Below, in pieces: positions 1 through 6,255 of a DNA stretch of 8,165 nt. The translations under genes were made by a program, and so were the position numbers. Numbering within the stretch: position 1 is the stretch's first letter; every line of letters starts with the position of its first letter. Origin of the DNA: Methanospirillum hungatei (GTDB taxonomy: Archaea > Halobacteriota > Methanomicrobia > Methanomicrobiales > Methanospirillaceae). Under the pieces are notes generated by a model. The model made no database searches. It was not told the DNA's origin and saw only the letters and a list, made by a program, of their open reading frames with translations. The stretch covers positions 1 through 8,165 of the forward strand of contig NZ_JAIWNS010000215.1 in NCBI RefSeq assembly GCF_020216685.1. Reading direction: 5' to 3'.

Positions 1-67
1 TCCAATTTCCCCATACTGTATCATGAGTAAATTGTAATGCATCCATGAGGGCATTTTTGTAATCCAT
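1..67 (-). CDS. N-terminal fragment of an unidentified protein, possibly DUF4013-like
   Basis: Reading leftwards from an ATG at 67-65, the frame is open to the window edge and gives 22 residues beginning MDYKNALMDALQF and ending TVWGNW. The pattern (MDY, then an amphipathic stretch, then a VWGxW element) resembles, from memory, the start of DUF4013-type multi-pass membrane proteins common in Methanomicrobia, but the fragment is too short to assign. There is no purine-rich ribosome site before the ATG. However, a TATA-like element inside the palindrome at 97-106 would place the transcript start only about 8 bases before the ATG, fitting a near-leaderless archaeal mRNA. It is divergent to the PadR operon. 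A chance open frame of this length is possible. Confidence 0.45.
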   Translation of the reverse strand, partial: MDYKNALMDALQFTHDTVWGNW

Positions 68-96
68 GATGTATCAACAGAAGGTTAGAACAGACC

Positions 97-106
97 CCTT
101 ATAAGG
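97..106 (-). promoter_or_regulatory. TATA-like palindrome, candidate promoter of the left-edge gene
   Basis: The perfect 10-base palindrome CCTTATAAGG contains a TATA core. On the minus strand it lies about 35 bases before the ATG at 67, so a start about 25 bases downstream of the box would give a leader of under 10 bases. As it is symmetrical it could be read on either strand. Evidence is by position and composition only. Confidence 0.3.
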
Positions 107-196
107 ATATCTTACACGATTTCTATGAAAATAGTGGAATTATCATCATATCAATCAGGAAACCATTTAATAGGACTATGTACAAGTATTATTCAC

Positions 197-224
197 TATC
201 TTGTAATGCAAGATACTTAAAAAC
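197..224 (+). promoter_or_regulatory. Candidate PadR operator dyad and TATA box of the operon
   Basis: A perfect inverted repeat, TATCTTG / CAAGATA (197-203 and 209-215) around five bases, abuts a TATA-like run TTAAAAA at 217-223. The dyad therefore covers the place where the TFB-recognition element should sit, just upstream of TATA. Transcription would start near 245-250, leaving a leader of about 50 bases before the PadR ATG. PadR-family repressors are known to bind dyad operators at their own promoters, so this is the best candidate for autoregulation. The operator role is inferred. Confidence 0.45.
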
Positions 225-300
225 AAAAGGAACCTGTTCATTAAGAGAGGAAAACTGTGAATATCGACACAAATCATTCAAAACCTGACAGGGGGAGGGA

Positions 301-627
301 ATGAACGCGCAATTCAAGAAAGGTGTACTGGATATGTGTGTCATGGCATTACTCGGATTTCGTGACCGGTACGGATATGAACTGGTTCATGAAATTTCAG
401 AGCGGTTTGAGATATCGGAGGGAAGTATCTACCCGCTCCTTCGTCGTCTCTTAACTGAAGGATATGTTACCACATATCTCCAGGAATCAGATGAAGGGCC
501 TGCACGAAAATACTACTCACTAACAAAGCAGGGCATTATGGCCCGTGATGAATTAATCAGTGAGTGGAGAGATTTTTCAGCAGCGGTAAGCGATCTCATA
601 GGAGAAATGACCAATGCAGAAGGATGA
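301..627 (+). CDS. PadR-family transcriptional repressor
   Basis: This 108-residue cytoplasmic winged-helix regulator is the usual size of a short-type PadR protein (PF03551). The N-terminal helix carries the family pattern (residues 4-20), then GYELVHEI (about 25-32). The recognition helix SEGSIYPLLRRL is at about 39-50, and the wing, with the typical ARKYYSLTKQG element, is at about 68-78. About 25 helical residues follow for dimer contacts. The ATG has a very strong purine-rich site, GGGGGAGGG, just upstream. The gene overlaps the next one by 14 bases, so the two are translationally coupled. PadR genes directly before HAAS/DUF1700 and toastrack genes are a known arrangement, mostly in Firmicutes, where the regulator controls the membrane partners. 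A likely target is its own promoter dyad at 197-215. The ligand is unknown. Confidence 0.93.
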   Translation: MNAQFKKGVLDMCVMALLGFRDRYGYELVHEISERFEISEGSIYPLLRRLLTEGYVTTYLQESDEGPARKYYSLTKQGIMARDELISEWRDFSAAVSDLIGEMTNAEG

Positions 628-1195
628 ATATCTGAAGAAATTAGGTCAGGCGTTATCAGGAATTCCGGAGCCTGAACGGAAGGACATCCTCGCCGATTAT
701 GTCGAGCATTTTAAAATGGGTGTTTTGGACGGGAGAACTGAAGAAGAAATTGCTGAGTCACTGGGAGATCCGAAAACTATCGGCAGGGAGTATACCGCCA
801 TATCTCTCGTAAAACGAGCGGAACACTCTCCATCAGCTGGTGGTATTGGGAGAGCAATCCTTGCAACAATTGGTCTTGGCATCTTCAATCTCATCGTTGT
901 ATTAATTCCGTTCATCTGTATCATCACCATTCTTGCCGTATTACTGGTAATCGGGTTTTCTCTCTGCTGTGCAGGGCCGATTCTCACCGGTGGTGCAGTA
1001 TTAGAAATGGTTGGGATTGTTTCTGGTGTGATCTTTTTCTCCGCCCCTGCAGCAATCTTTCTCGGCATTGGGATTACATGCCTTGGATTATTGATTATCA
1101 TCGGAGAATTCTGGCTTGCCAGGATATTATATCGTATCGGGATCAGGTATCTGAAATGGAATATTGCCATTATTCACGGAAGTGAGAGCTTATGA
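614..1195 (+). CDS. HAAS/DUF1700-type integral membrane protein
   Basis: The product has 193 residues. Residues 1-65 form the helical HAAS (DUF1700, PF08006) domain, seen in MQKDEYLKKLGQALSGIP followed by an LGDP turn and the IGREY element near its end. From about residue 78 there are around four hydrophobic segments (about 80-100, 101-120, 124-145 and 148-172), ending in a basic amphipathic tail. It should lie in the cytoplasmic membrane with the HAAS domain inside. The ATG is preceded by GGAGAA seven bases upstream, inside the padR gene. The stop overlaps the next start as ATGA. HAAS proteins typically occur with PadR regulators and are thought to help in membrane or envelope sensing; the exact role is not established. 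The domain call is firm and the function is inferred. Confidence 0.85.
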   Translation: MQKDEYLKKLGQALSGIPEPERKDILADYVEHFKMGVLDGRTEEEIAESLGDPKTIGREYTAISLVKRAEHSPSAGGIGRAILATIGLGIFNLIVVLIPFICIITILAVLLVIGFSLCCAGPILTGGAVLEMVGIVSGVIFFSAPAAIFLGIGITCLGLLIIIGEFWLARILYRIGIRYLKWNIAIIHGSESL

Positions 1196-1950
1196 TACCA
1201 TTCCATCTTCCAAACCTGCGGAAAGTCTTCGGATGGCTCTTTCTCATCATGATTTTAAGTTTTGGAATCGGTGGTGTCCTTTTAGTCCTGGAACCCGATG
1301 CTCCAAATCCTGCCCATGAAGGCAATTTTGAATTCAGTATCCCCGCACAGGAGATCGAGAGAGCCAGGATAAATATGGCTATAGATGCCGGGAACATACG
1401 AATTACCGGAGAAACAATGGAAGATCTCCTTACCGGAGATGTGCATGTTGAGACAAAGCACTATCTCCCCCGTCTTACTCATACGATTACCAATAAGACG
1501 ATGAATATCGCGATTGACCGGCCAAGTGATATCTTCCATGAAATCATTGGCGGAGAGGAGAACTGGAATGTCAGTGTGCATAACAAGACTCCATTAAGTC
1601 TCCTTCTCTCTGTCGGGAGCGGTGATATTCACATGCAACCTGGGAATGCACAGATTTCAGAACTGGCTCTAGAATTGGGTGCAGGTTCACTCTATTTGGA
1701 TATTCATGAATGGAAGGGAGATTCCCTTCCCATCAGGATTGAGAACGGGGCTGGGGATATAACCGTCCTGTTTCCGGAAAGATCCCGGGTATCTGTGGCT
1801 CTTGACAGGGCGATCGGAAATGTATTCCTGGCCGGGTTTACCGGAGATGCGAATGGATATTATCATGAAACACATAGCCCGGATGCACCCAATATTCATG
1901 TGTCAATCTCGCAGGGAATTGGAGATGTAACCTTACGGACGGTAGAATGA
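1192..1950 (+). CDS. Membrane-anchored toastrack (DUF4097-like) protein
   Basis: This 252-residue protein has one N-terminal membrane helix (about 12-33, rich in L, I, F and G) and an external beta-rich domain. Repeated short strands with a Gly-x-Gly/Ala-Asp turn are visible: DAGNIRITG (about 65-73), GSGDIHM (about 143), GAGSLYLDI (about 164), GAGDITVLFP (about 187), AIGNVFLAG (about 206) and GIGDVTLR near the C terminus. This is the stacked-strand pattern of DUF4097/toastrack domains, also found in LiaF- and YvlB-like envelope-stress proteins. The start overlaps the HAAS gene stop (ATGA). It probably acts as the outward-facing sensor or scaffold for the HAAS membrane protein; this comes from family context and is not proved by sequence. 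Assignment to the exact Pfam family is less sure than the fold class. Confidence 0.72.
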   Translation: MIPFHLPNLRKVFGWLFLIMILSFGIGGVLLVLEPDAPNPAHEGNFEFSIPAQEIERARINMAIDAGNIRITGETMEDLLTGDVHVETKHYLPRLTHTITNKTMNIAIDRPSDIFHEIIGGEENWNVSVHNKTPLSLLLSVGSGDIHMQPGNAQISELALELGAGSLYLDIHEWKGDSLPIRIENGAGDITVLFPERSRVSVALDRAIGNVFLAGFTGDANGYYHETHSPDAPNIHVSISQGIGDVTLRTVE

Positions 1951-1972
1951 ATGAAGATCTGATATTAGGATG

Positions 1973-2003
1973 ATAGTTTCTCCTTATACCGGACAGAAAC
2001 TAT
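1973..2003 (+). promoter_or_regulatory. Intergenic hairpin inside the operon
   Basis: In the only sizeable gap of the cluster, ATAGTTTC (1973-1980) pairs perfectly with GAAACTAT (1996-2003). TCC (1981-1983) can pair with GGA (1991-1993) across a two-base bulge, leaving a seven-base loop. No T run follows, so it is a poor terminator. It may be an mRNA processing or stability element setting the ratio of sensor genes to transporter genes, or an operator for a second promoter. Confidence 0.45.
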
Positions 2004-2018
2004 GGAATAGATAGATGA

Positions 2019-3302
2019 ATGAATAGTATACATCATACAAAGATCATTATGAAGACGAGCAAAAACCTTACAAGAACAACAGTATGCAGATATGCGATAA
2101 CAGGAACATTAATACTTCTCGCTCTTGTCTGCATTCTCCCTTTGGTATCTGCCGCACCTCAGGTATCAGTAATTGTTGCTGATTACAAAGTCTCACCGGC
2201 AGTACTTCTTCCAGGAGAAGAAGGAACCCTGACGGTCACTCTAAAGAGCGTTGCAACAGGAACAACTACCAGTTCGGTATCATATGGACAGGATGTTAGT
2301 CAGACAACATCCAGTATAACGCCATATATTGATAGTGTCATCCTGAAATCCAAGGATTTTGACATACTGGGAGGGGACTCAAAGTTTGAAGGGAATATCG
2401 GCCCTGATCAGCCGGTTCCCGTAACCTTTCTCATCCGTGCACCACAACGAAGCGGGATGTATTTCCCGGAAGTCTGGATACGGGTCCGTGATGGTCAAAG
2501 CCTGAAATATCCGGTTCCGGTTAATGTTAACACCCAGTTATCAGTTTTGAGAACCCCTTCTCTTACACTTGAAAACACCTTTCCGATACCGGTGAAACCG
2601 GGAACCAAAGTTGAGGGCACCATCAGAATTTCAAATGAAGGTTCAACGCAGGCAGATAATATCCGGGTCTTTGTAAATGGCAGTCCTCCCATGGCAATCC
2701 CGGCGGGAATCAGCTCTTTCATGATTGATCGACTTGTATCAGGCATGTCAAAAGAAAAGAATCTCTCCCTTCTTATTGACAAGAACACCCCGACAGGAAT
2801 CATCGAAGTTCCGGTGCGAATGACCTATGCCCTGCTTGATGGGACCGTTATTGAGGATACCGGTTCAATTGGTCTTGATGTCAGAGGAGAATCGGAGATC
2901 AGTATCACTTCGGTAGAGACAACGCCATCCAGAGTAAAACCTGGGGAACCATTTGATCTCATCATCAGGGTTCAGAATACGGGAACCGGTGAGGCGAAAT
3001 CTGTCAGTGCAACGATTGATCTTCCTATCCAGGGAGCAAAAGAGGCATTTATCGGACGTATCAAATCCGGAAATGATGCTCCTGCCACCTTTGTTCTTGA
3101 AGGAACTGAAGCAGGAGAGTATACCTATCACACAACAATTACCTATACTGACGACTGGGGCAAACACACCCTCGATAAGGATCTCATCCTTACCATTGCA
3201 GACGGCAGCGATTCATCAGGGATGATTATCCTGATCCTGCTTATTATCGTTGCCGGGGCAGGGGGATTCTTGTACATGAGGCGTAAAAACGAGGATGACT
3301 GA
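2019..3302 (+). CDS. Secreted, membrane-anchored COG1361 (CARDB/S-layer-like) protein
   Basis: The product has 427 residues. A signal peptide has its hydrophobic core at about 27-44 (ITGTLILLALVCILPLV) and an Ala-rich cleavage site SAAPQ at about 45-49. Three Ig-like beta-sandwich segments follow (about 50-172, 178-285 and 290-393). The second and third have the CARDB hallmarks PGTKVEGTIRISNEGSTQA and PGEPFDLIIRVQNTGTGEA. A C-terminal helix (about 401-420) followed by RRKNEDD anchors it with most of the chain outside. Archaeal COG1361 proteins are often encoded directly before MacB-like permeases and probably serve as the external partner of the transporter. The stop and the permease start overlap by one base (TGATG). 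An internal ATG at 2049 gives a more normal signal peptide; neither start has a clear ribosome site. Confidence 0.85.
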   Translation: MNSIHHTKIIMKTSKNLTRTTVCRYAITGTLILLALVCILPLVSAAPQVSVIVADYKVSPAVLLPGEEGTLTVTLKSVATGTTTSSVSYGQDVSQTTSSITPYIDSVILKSKDFDILGGDSKFEGNIGPDQPVPVTFLIRAPQRSGMYFPEVWIRVRDGQSLKYPVPVNVNTQLSVLRTPSLTLENTFPIPVKPGTKVEGTIRISNEGSTQADNIRVFVNGSPPMAIPAGISSFMIDRLVSGMSKEKNLSLLIDKNTPTGIIEVPVRMTYALLDGTVIEDTGSIGLDVRGESEISITSVETTPSRVKPGEPFDLIIRVQNTGTGEAKSVSATIDLPIQGAKEAFIGRIKSGNDAPATFVLEGTEAGEYTYHTTITYTDDWGKHTLDKDLILTIADGSDSSGMIILILLIIVAGAGGFLYMRRKNEDD

Positions 3303-4507
3303 TGCTTCTTGACCTCAGGGTTTCATTTTTTTTAGCACTCCGGGGAATTCTCAGGGGGAGCAGGGGGAGCCTGTATCTGACGGTGCTGATCATCGCCATG
3401 GTCTTTACCAATATGATCTTCATGCCTTCCATTATCCTTGGGTTTATCAAGGTCGCTGAAGACCAGATCATCACTTATCAGACCGGGAATATTCTCATCT
3501 CTCCTCATGAGGATGAACTCTATATTGAGGATGTCTTTTCATTATTGGAGAAGATCAACAGAATTCCCGGAGTTCTCAGGGCATCAGCCCATTATGGGAC
3601 CGGGGTGACACTCCGGTACAAAGGGAACAGTCTGGGTTCGACGGTTGTTGCGATAAAACCGGATGATGAACGGCTCGTCACTGACGTGTACCGGAAGATG
3701 GCGGATGGGGATTATCTGGCAGATGGAGAGAATGACGAGATAATCATCGGTATACAGACCTCCGGGCATAAGGATGAGAGTCTTGATATGGGACCCACGC
3801 TTGGATATCTGAAGGCAGGTGACCCGGTCACTGTTGAATATACCAATGGGGTACGCAAGGTGTATCATGTCAAGGGTATCATCGAGACTGGTTCATATTA
3901 TGCAGATCAGGGAGCCTATATCACCTGGGATGAGCTGGAATCGGTTTTTGGGAGGAAGGTTGATTATGCAACCGATATCATCATCAAAACCGACCCGGAC
4001 TCATATGAACCAGAGGTGAAAACACAGATATACCGGTTCGGGATCAGAGAGAAAGTCCAGACCTGGCAGGATATTCTTGAAGAGGCGATGGGGCGTGCGG
4101 TTCAGAACTTTGCCATGCTCAACTCCATTACCATTGTCGTTTCGTTGATTATTGCCATCGTGGTGCTATTCATCGTCATCATGATAAAGACTTTGAACAG
4201 CAGAAGGCAGATTGGAGTCTTAAAAGCGCTCGGAGTTGAGAAGAGTATCATCATCCATAATTATGTCTTCCAGGTTCTGATTCTGACAACGCTTGGGATC
4301 ATTGTCGGAACAACACTTGTGGAGTCCATGGTTGCAATATTGACGGTGTATCCATTTCAGTTCCCTGATGGTGAGGTGACACCTGTGGTTGCCACATCTG
4401 ATCTCATCAATAATACGATTATGCTGTATATCGCGTCATTTATTGCCGGCTATATTCCTGCCTGGCGGGTTGCATCAGAAGATATTCTGACCGCAATGAG
4501 GAGCTGA
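3302..4507 (+). CDS. MacB/FtsX-type ABC transporter permease
   Basis: This 401-residue protein has the four-helix type VII layout. TM1 is at about 22-47, followed by a large external MacB_PCD-like domain (about 50-270, containing GTGVTLRYKG and YYADQGAYITWDELESVFG). TM2 is at about 274-298, TM3 at about 321-345 and TM4 at about 369-391. The cytoplasmic coupling segment RRQIGVLKALG (about 301-311) after TM2 is the FtsX-domain (PF02687) signature. It should dimerise and work with the ATPase two bases downstream. This class usually performs mechanotransmission or export of lipids, peptides or lipoproteins without moving substrate through the membrane core. GAGG seven bases before the ATG serves as ribosome site, within the preceding gene. 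The substrate cannot be inferred. Confidence 0.92.
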   Translation: MLLDLRVSFFLALRGILRGSRGSLYLTVLIIAMVFTNMIFMPSIILGFIKVAEDQIITYQTGNILISPHEDELYIEDVFSLLEKINRIPGVLRASAHYGTGVTLRYKGNSLGSTVVAIKPDDERLVTDVYRKMADGDYLADGENDEIIIGIQTSGHKDESLDMGPTLGYLKAGDPVTVEYTNGVRKVYHVKGIIETGSYYADQGAYITWDELESVFGRKVDYATDIIIKTDPDSYEPEVKTQIYRFGIREKVQTWQDILEEAMGRAVQNFAMLNSITIVVSLIIAIVVLFIVIMIKTLNSRRQIGVLKALGVEKSIIIHNYVFQVLILTTLGIIVGTTLVESMVAILTVYPFQFPDGEVTPVVATSDLINNTIMLYIASFIAGYIPAWRVASEDILTAMRS

Positions 4508-4509
4508 CA

Positions 4510-5223
4510 ATGATTATTGCAGAAAACCTGACCAGAGTGTATGACATGGGTAAAGTGACTGTCCATGCACTCCGGGGAGTATCCCTTACCATACAGAAGG
4601 GTGAATTTGTCGGTATCATGGGTGCAAGCGGGTCTGGAAAATCCACCTTACTTCACCTGCTCGGTCTTCTTGACAAGCCTACCGAAGGAAAGATTGTTCT
4701 TGGCGGTATTGATGTCAGGACCTTGAATGAGCGGCAGAGAACCCGGTTCAGGCTGAAGAGACTGGGTTATGTATTTCAGGATTATGCCCTCGTGCCTGAA
4801 CTGACAGTCGAAGAGAATGTATACCTGACCTCGATGATCCGGGGAACTTCGAAAGAAGAGTACCAGGCACAGACCTTTCAGATTCTTGACCGGATTGGTC
4901 TTTCAGATCGGCTGACTCATAAGCATAATGAACTTTCAGGAGGACAGCAGCAACGGGTTGCCATTGCACGGGCCATGGTGAATAAACCGGAGATCCTCTT
5001 TGCAGATGAACCATGTGCAAATCTGGATTCAGAGAGCTCAAGAAATGTGCTTGATCTCTTTAAGCAGATTAACAAAGAGATGGCCCAGACGATTGTAATG
5101 GTCTCCCATGAGGACTGGCATATGGAATATTTCGATCGGGTTATCATCCTTCGTGACGGGCAAATCGTATCTGATGGCCCGCCACCGGAAGAGCTTTTAG
5201 AAAAAGCGTGTAAGTATAAGTGA
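4510..5223 (+). CDS. LolD/MacB-type ABC transporter ATPase
   Basis: This 237-residue nucleotide-binding subunit has all catalytic motifs intact: Walker A GASGSGKST (38-46), the Q-loop glutamine at 90 (VFQDYALVP), signature LSGGQQQR (142-149), Walker B ILFADEP with catalytic Glu167, the D-loop NLD (171-173) and the switch histidine at 200 (VSHE). The 'GxSGSGKST..GxLDxPTxG' layout and the NLD after Walker B are typical of the LolD/MacB/FtsE class. DEPCANLD replaces the more usual DEPTGNLD, a small deviation. The start is two bases after the permease stop, with GAGGAG at 4498-4503. It is the last gene of the cluster and its stop touches the stop of the convergent small gene. Confidence 0.95.
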   Translation: MIIAENLTRVYDMGKVTVHALRGVSLTIQKGEFVGIMGASGSGKSTLLHLLGLLDKPTEGKIVLGGIDVRTLNERQRTRFRLKRLGYVFQDYALVPELTVEENVYLTSMIRGTSKEEYQAQTFQILDRIGLSDRLTHKHNELSGGQQQRVAIARAMVNKPEILFADEPCANLDSESSRNVLDLFKQINKEMAQTIVMVSHEDWHMEYFDRVIILRDGQIVSDGPPPEELLEKACKYK

Positions 5224-5454
5224 TTACAGGAATTTGTCAATAATTCCTGTGATTATTCCCATCTCCTCATTTCCGACTCCCAATGCCGGAAGAGCTGTTT
5301 TAATAAGGGATCCTACGGCTTTTTTTCCTTCCGGGGTTCCAACCATCTTCTTGATGGTGTTTATTCCTTCAGGTGATGAGATAAAATCCATGATCATCTT
5401 CTGGCCTTCAGGTGAGGAAAGAAACTGCTTGGCCATATTTTCCATTCCGAACAT
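5224..5454 (-). CDS. Small protein with three 13-residue PEG repeats, function unknown
   Basis: The ATG at 5454-5452 gives 76 residues; starts at 5445 and 5436 are also possible. Three tandem 13-residue units have prolines at exactly 15, 28 and 41, each as [ST]PEG followed by a hydrophobic helix-like stretch: SSPEGQKMI, SSPEGINTI and GTPEGKKAV. A Gly- and Ile-rich tail (GIITGIIDKFL) ends it. The frame is open back to 5541, but that extension looks non-coding, and a TATA-like box at 5481-5489 would start RNA near 5460, six bases before this ATG. I do not recognise the family. It is probably a small cytoplasmic or membrane-surface helical-repeat protein. It converges on the ATPase gene with zero bases between stops. 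Confidence 0.68.
   Translation of the reverse strand: MFGMENMAKQFLSSPEGQKMIMDFISSPEGINTIKKMVGTPEGKKAVGSLIKTALPALGVGNEEMGIITGIIDKFL
5320..5326 (+). terminator. T7 run, possible terminator of the ABC operon
   Basis: A run of seven T residues lies about 100 bases past the ATPase stop, inside the antisense small gene. Archaeal RNA polymerase can stop at such runs. The preceding CCGGAAG (5286-5292) and following CTTCCGG (5328-5334) can pair, but with a 35-base loop. Because the convergent genes touch, operon mRNA probably runs antisense to the small gene at least this far. Confidence 0.3.
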
Positions 5455-5480
5455 AAGGTGATAATTGAACCATCTGGTAT

Positions 5481-5489
5481 TAGTATATT
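5481..5489 (-). promoter_or_regulatory. TATA-like box for the small PEG-repeat gene
   Basis: Read on the minus strand the element is AATATACTA. A start about 25 bases downstream falls near 5460, giving an almost leaderless message for the ATG at 5454. This placement is a main reason for preferring that start over 5541. Identification is by position and composition only. Confidence 0.4.
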
Positions 5490-5578
5490 GTGATTTACCT
5501 GAATCAGAATTTTTGTTATCTAATATCATAGGGCTAAACATTACATAACAAGGAAATCAAACCGTCCGAGACTGATAC

Positions 5579-5590
5579 CAATATATATAT
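5579..5590 (+). promoter_or_regulatory. TATA box for the TMEM175 gene
   Basis: A pure alternating A/T stretch (CAATATATATAT) ends about 28 bases before the ATG at 5619. A start near 5610 would give a leader of about nine bases containing only the ribosome site AGGAGAA (5610-5616). Confidence 0.5.
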
Positions 5591-5618
5591 CCCTTTGCTA
5601 TTATTCTTCAGGAGAACG

Positions 5619-6146
5619 ATGACGATTACAGAACCAATAGCGAAAGTAAATCTCGAACGGATCACCAATGGGATATTTGCATTTACAATGACTTTGCTTG
5701 CCAGGGATATTGTAACTCCGGATCAGTATGCAAAAGCTTCTACAATTACCGTAGATCAGTTTTTTTCAAATACGATATCATCAATGTTAGACTTTTTTGG
5801 AGTATTTGTTATTCTTGCGATGTTCTGGATGCTTTTCTTTCAGATGTTTCATCGGATGAAGACATATGATTACCATTTTCTCCATGTGCATATGCTTGCC
5901 CTGATGGCAATTGTTGTCATCCCTTTCTCTTCAGCTTTTAGTAATCTGGGCCTGGAGAAGTATACTTTTGCAGATTATTTCTTTCAGATAAATTATTTTA
6001 TTCTAGGTATTATCCTACTCTATCTCTGGCATTATGCCAGTTCTTCCCCTCATCTTCGTGAACCATCACTGACTGATGAGGATGCACATTTTCTCTTCAT
6101 GAAATGTCTGGTTCCCCCGGTTGTTGCGTTTATCGGTATTCTCTAA
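5619..6146 (+). CDS. TMEM175-family potassium channel, cut short by an in-frame TAA
   Basis: Homologue of prokaryotic TMEM175 (DUF1211, PF06736) potassium channels of the cytoplasmic membrane. The ATG at 5619 has AGGAGAA just upstream; the frame extends to a TTG at 5595 with no ribosome site. TM1 carries ERITNGIFAFTMTLL (about 9-23), where the family's RxxxFSD filter motif is altered, with Asn in place of the usual Asp. TM2 (about 50-70, FWMLFFQMFHRM), TM3 (about 78-98, ending IPFSSAFSN) and TM4 (about 105-130, ending LLYLWHYA) all match the family layout. The chain ends at residue 175 inside the TM5 region (PPVVAFIGIL), lacking TM6. The same frame continues from 6147 to 6248 with a good TM6. 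The present product is thus probably truncated, and function is doubtful. Confidence 0.8.
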   Translation: MTITEPIAKVNLERITNGIFAFTMTLLARDIVTPDQYAKASTITVDQFFSNTISSMLDFFGVFVILAMFWMLFFQMFHRMKTYDYHFLHVHMLALMAIVVIPFSSAFSNLGLEKYTFADYFFQINYFILGIILLYLWHYASSSPHLREPSLTDEDAHFLFMKCLVPPVVAFIGIL

Positions 6147-6248
6147 GTTTATACAGATCTTGAAAATATAGAGATTTTATATTATGTTCCGTTTGTTGTA
6201 TTAGGTGTTTTTTTCCGAAATCCGCCTGGTGTAAAAGAGAATGCCTAA
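6147..6248 (+). pseudogene. In-frame C-terminal remnant of the TMEM175 gene
   Basis: Directly after the TAA at 6144-6146, in the same frame, 33 codons remain open to a second TAA at 6246-6248. They encode a short loop (VYTDLENIE), a hydrophobic helix (ILYYVPFVVLGVFF) and a polar tail (RNPPGVKENA). This is what TM6 and the C terminus of a TMEM175 protein should look like. With it the protein would be about 209 residues, a normal length. A T7 run follows the second stop immediately. One base change at 6144-6146 would rejoin the gene. Confidence 0.7.
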
Positions 6249-6255
6249 TTTTTTT
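6249..6255 (+). terminator. T7 run ending the original TMEM175 transcript
   Basis: Seven T residues follow directly after the second stop codon (6246-6248). A T-rich tract this close to the stop is typical of archaeal transcription ends. Its place after the second rather than the first stop supports 6248 as the ancestral gene end. Confidence 0.5.

Noticed and set aside
697..1170. Long minus-strand open frame opposite the HAAS gene
   Set aside because: It is fully antisense to a well-supported gene, has no ribosome site and no recognisable domain. It reflects the codon use of the plus-strand gene.
4917..5240. Minus-strand open frame opposite the ATPase gene
   Set aside because: It is a shadow of the ATPase coding sequence, which has every catalytic motif intact.
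5499..5511. 13-base match CTGAATCAGAATT shared with 7951-7963
   Set aside because: A single short match in A+T-rich DNA with a different setting at each site. It is noted only because the second copy is part of the palindrome in the HTH gene.
5455..5541. N-terminal extension of the PEG-repeat protein to an ATG at 5541
   Set aside because: The extra 29 residues have no repeat or hydrophobic pattern, and the likely TATA box lies inside them.
5595..5618. TTG start for the TMEM175 gene
   Set aside because: It falls between the TATA box and the expected RNA start and has no ribosome site, while the ATG at 5619 has AGGAGAA right before it.
6144..6146. Pyrrolysine-type recoding of the TMEM175 internal stop
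   Set aside because: Pyrrolysine uses TAG; this codon is TAA. No known archaeal recoding fits, so a nonsense change is simpler.
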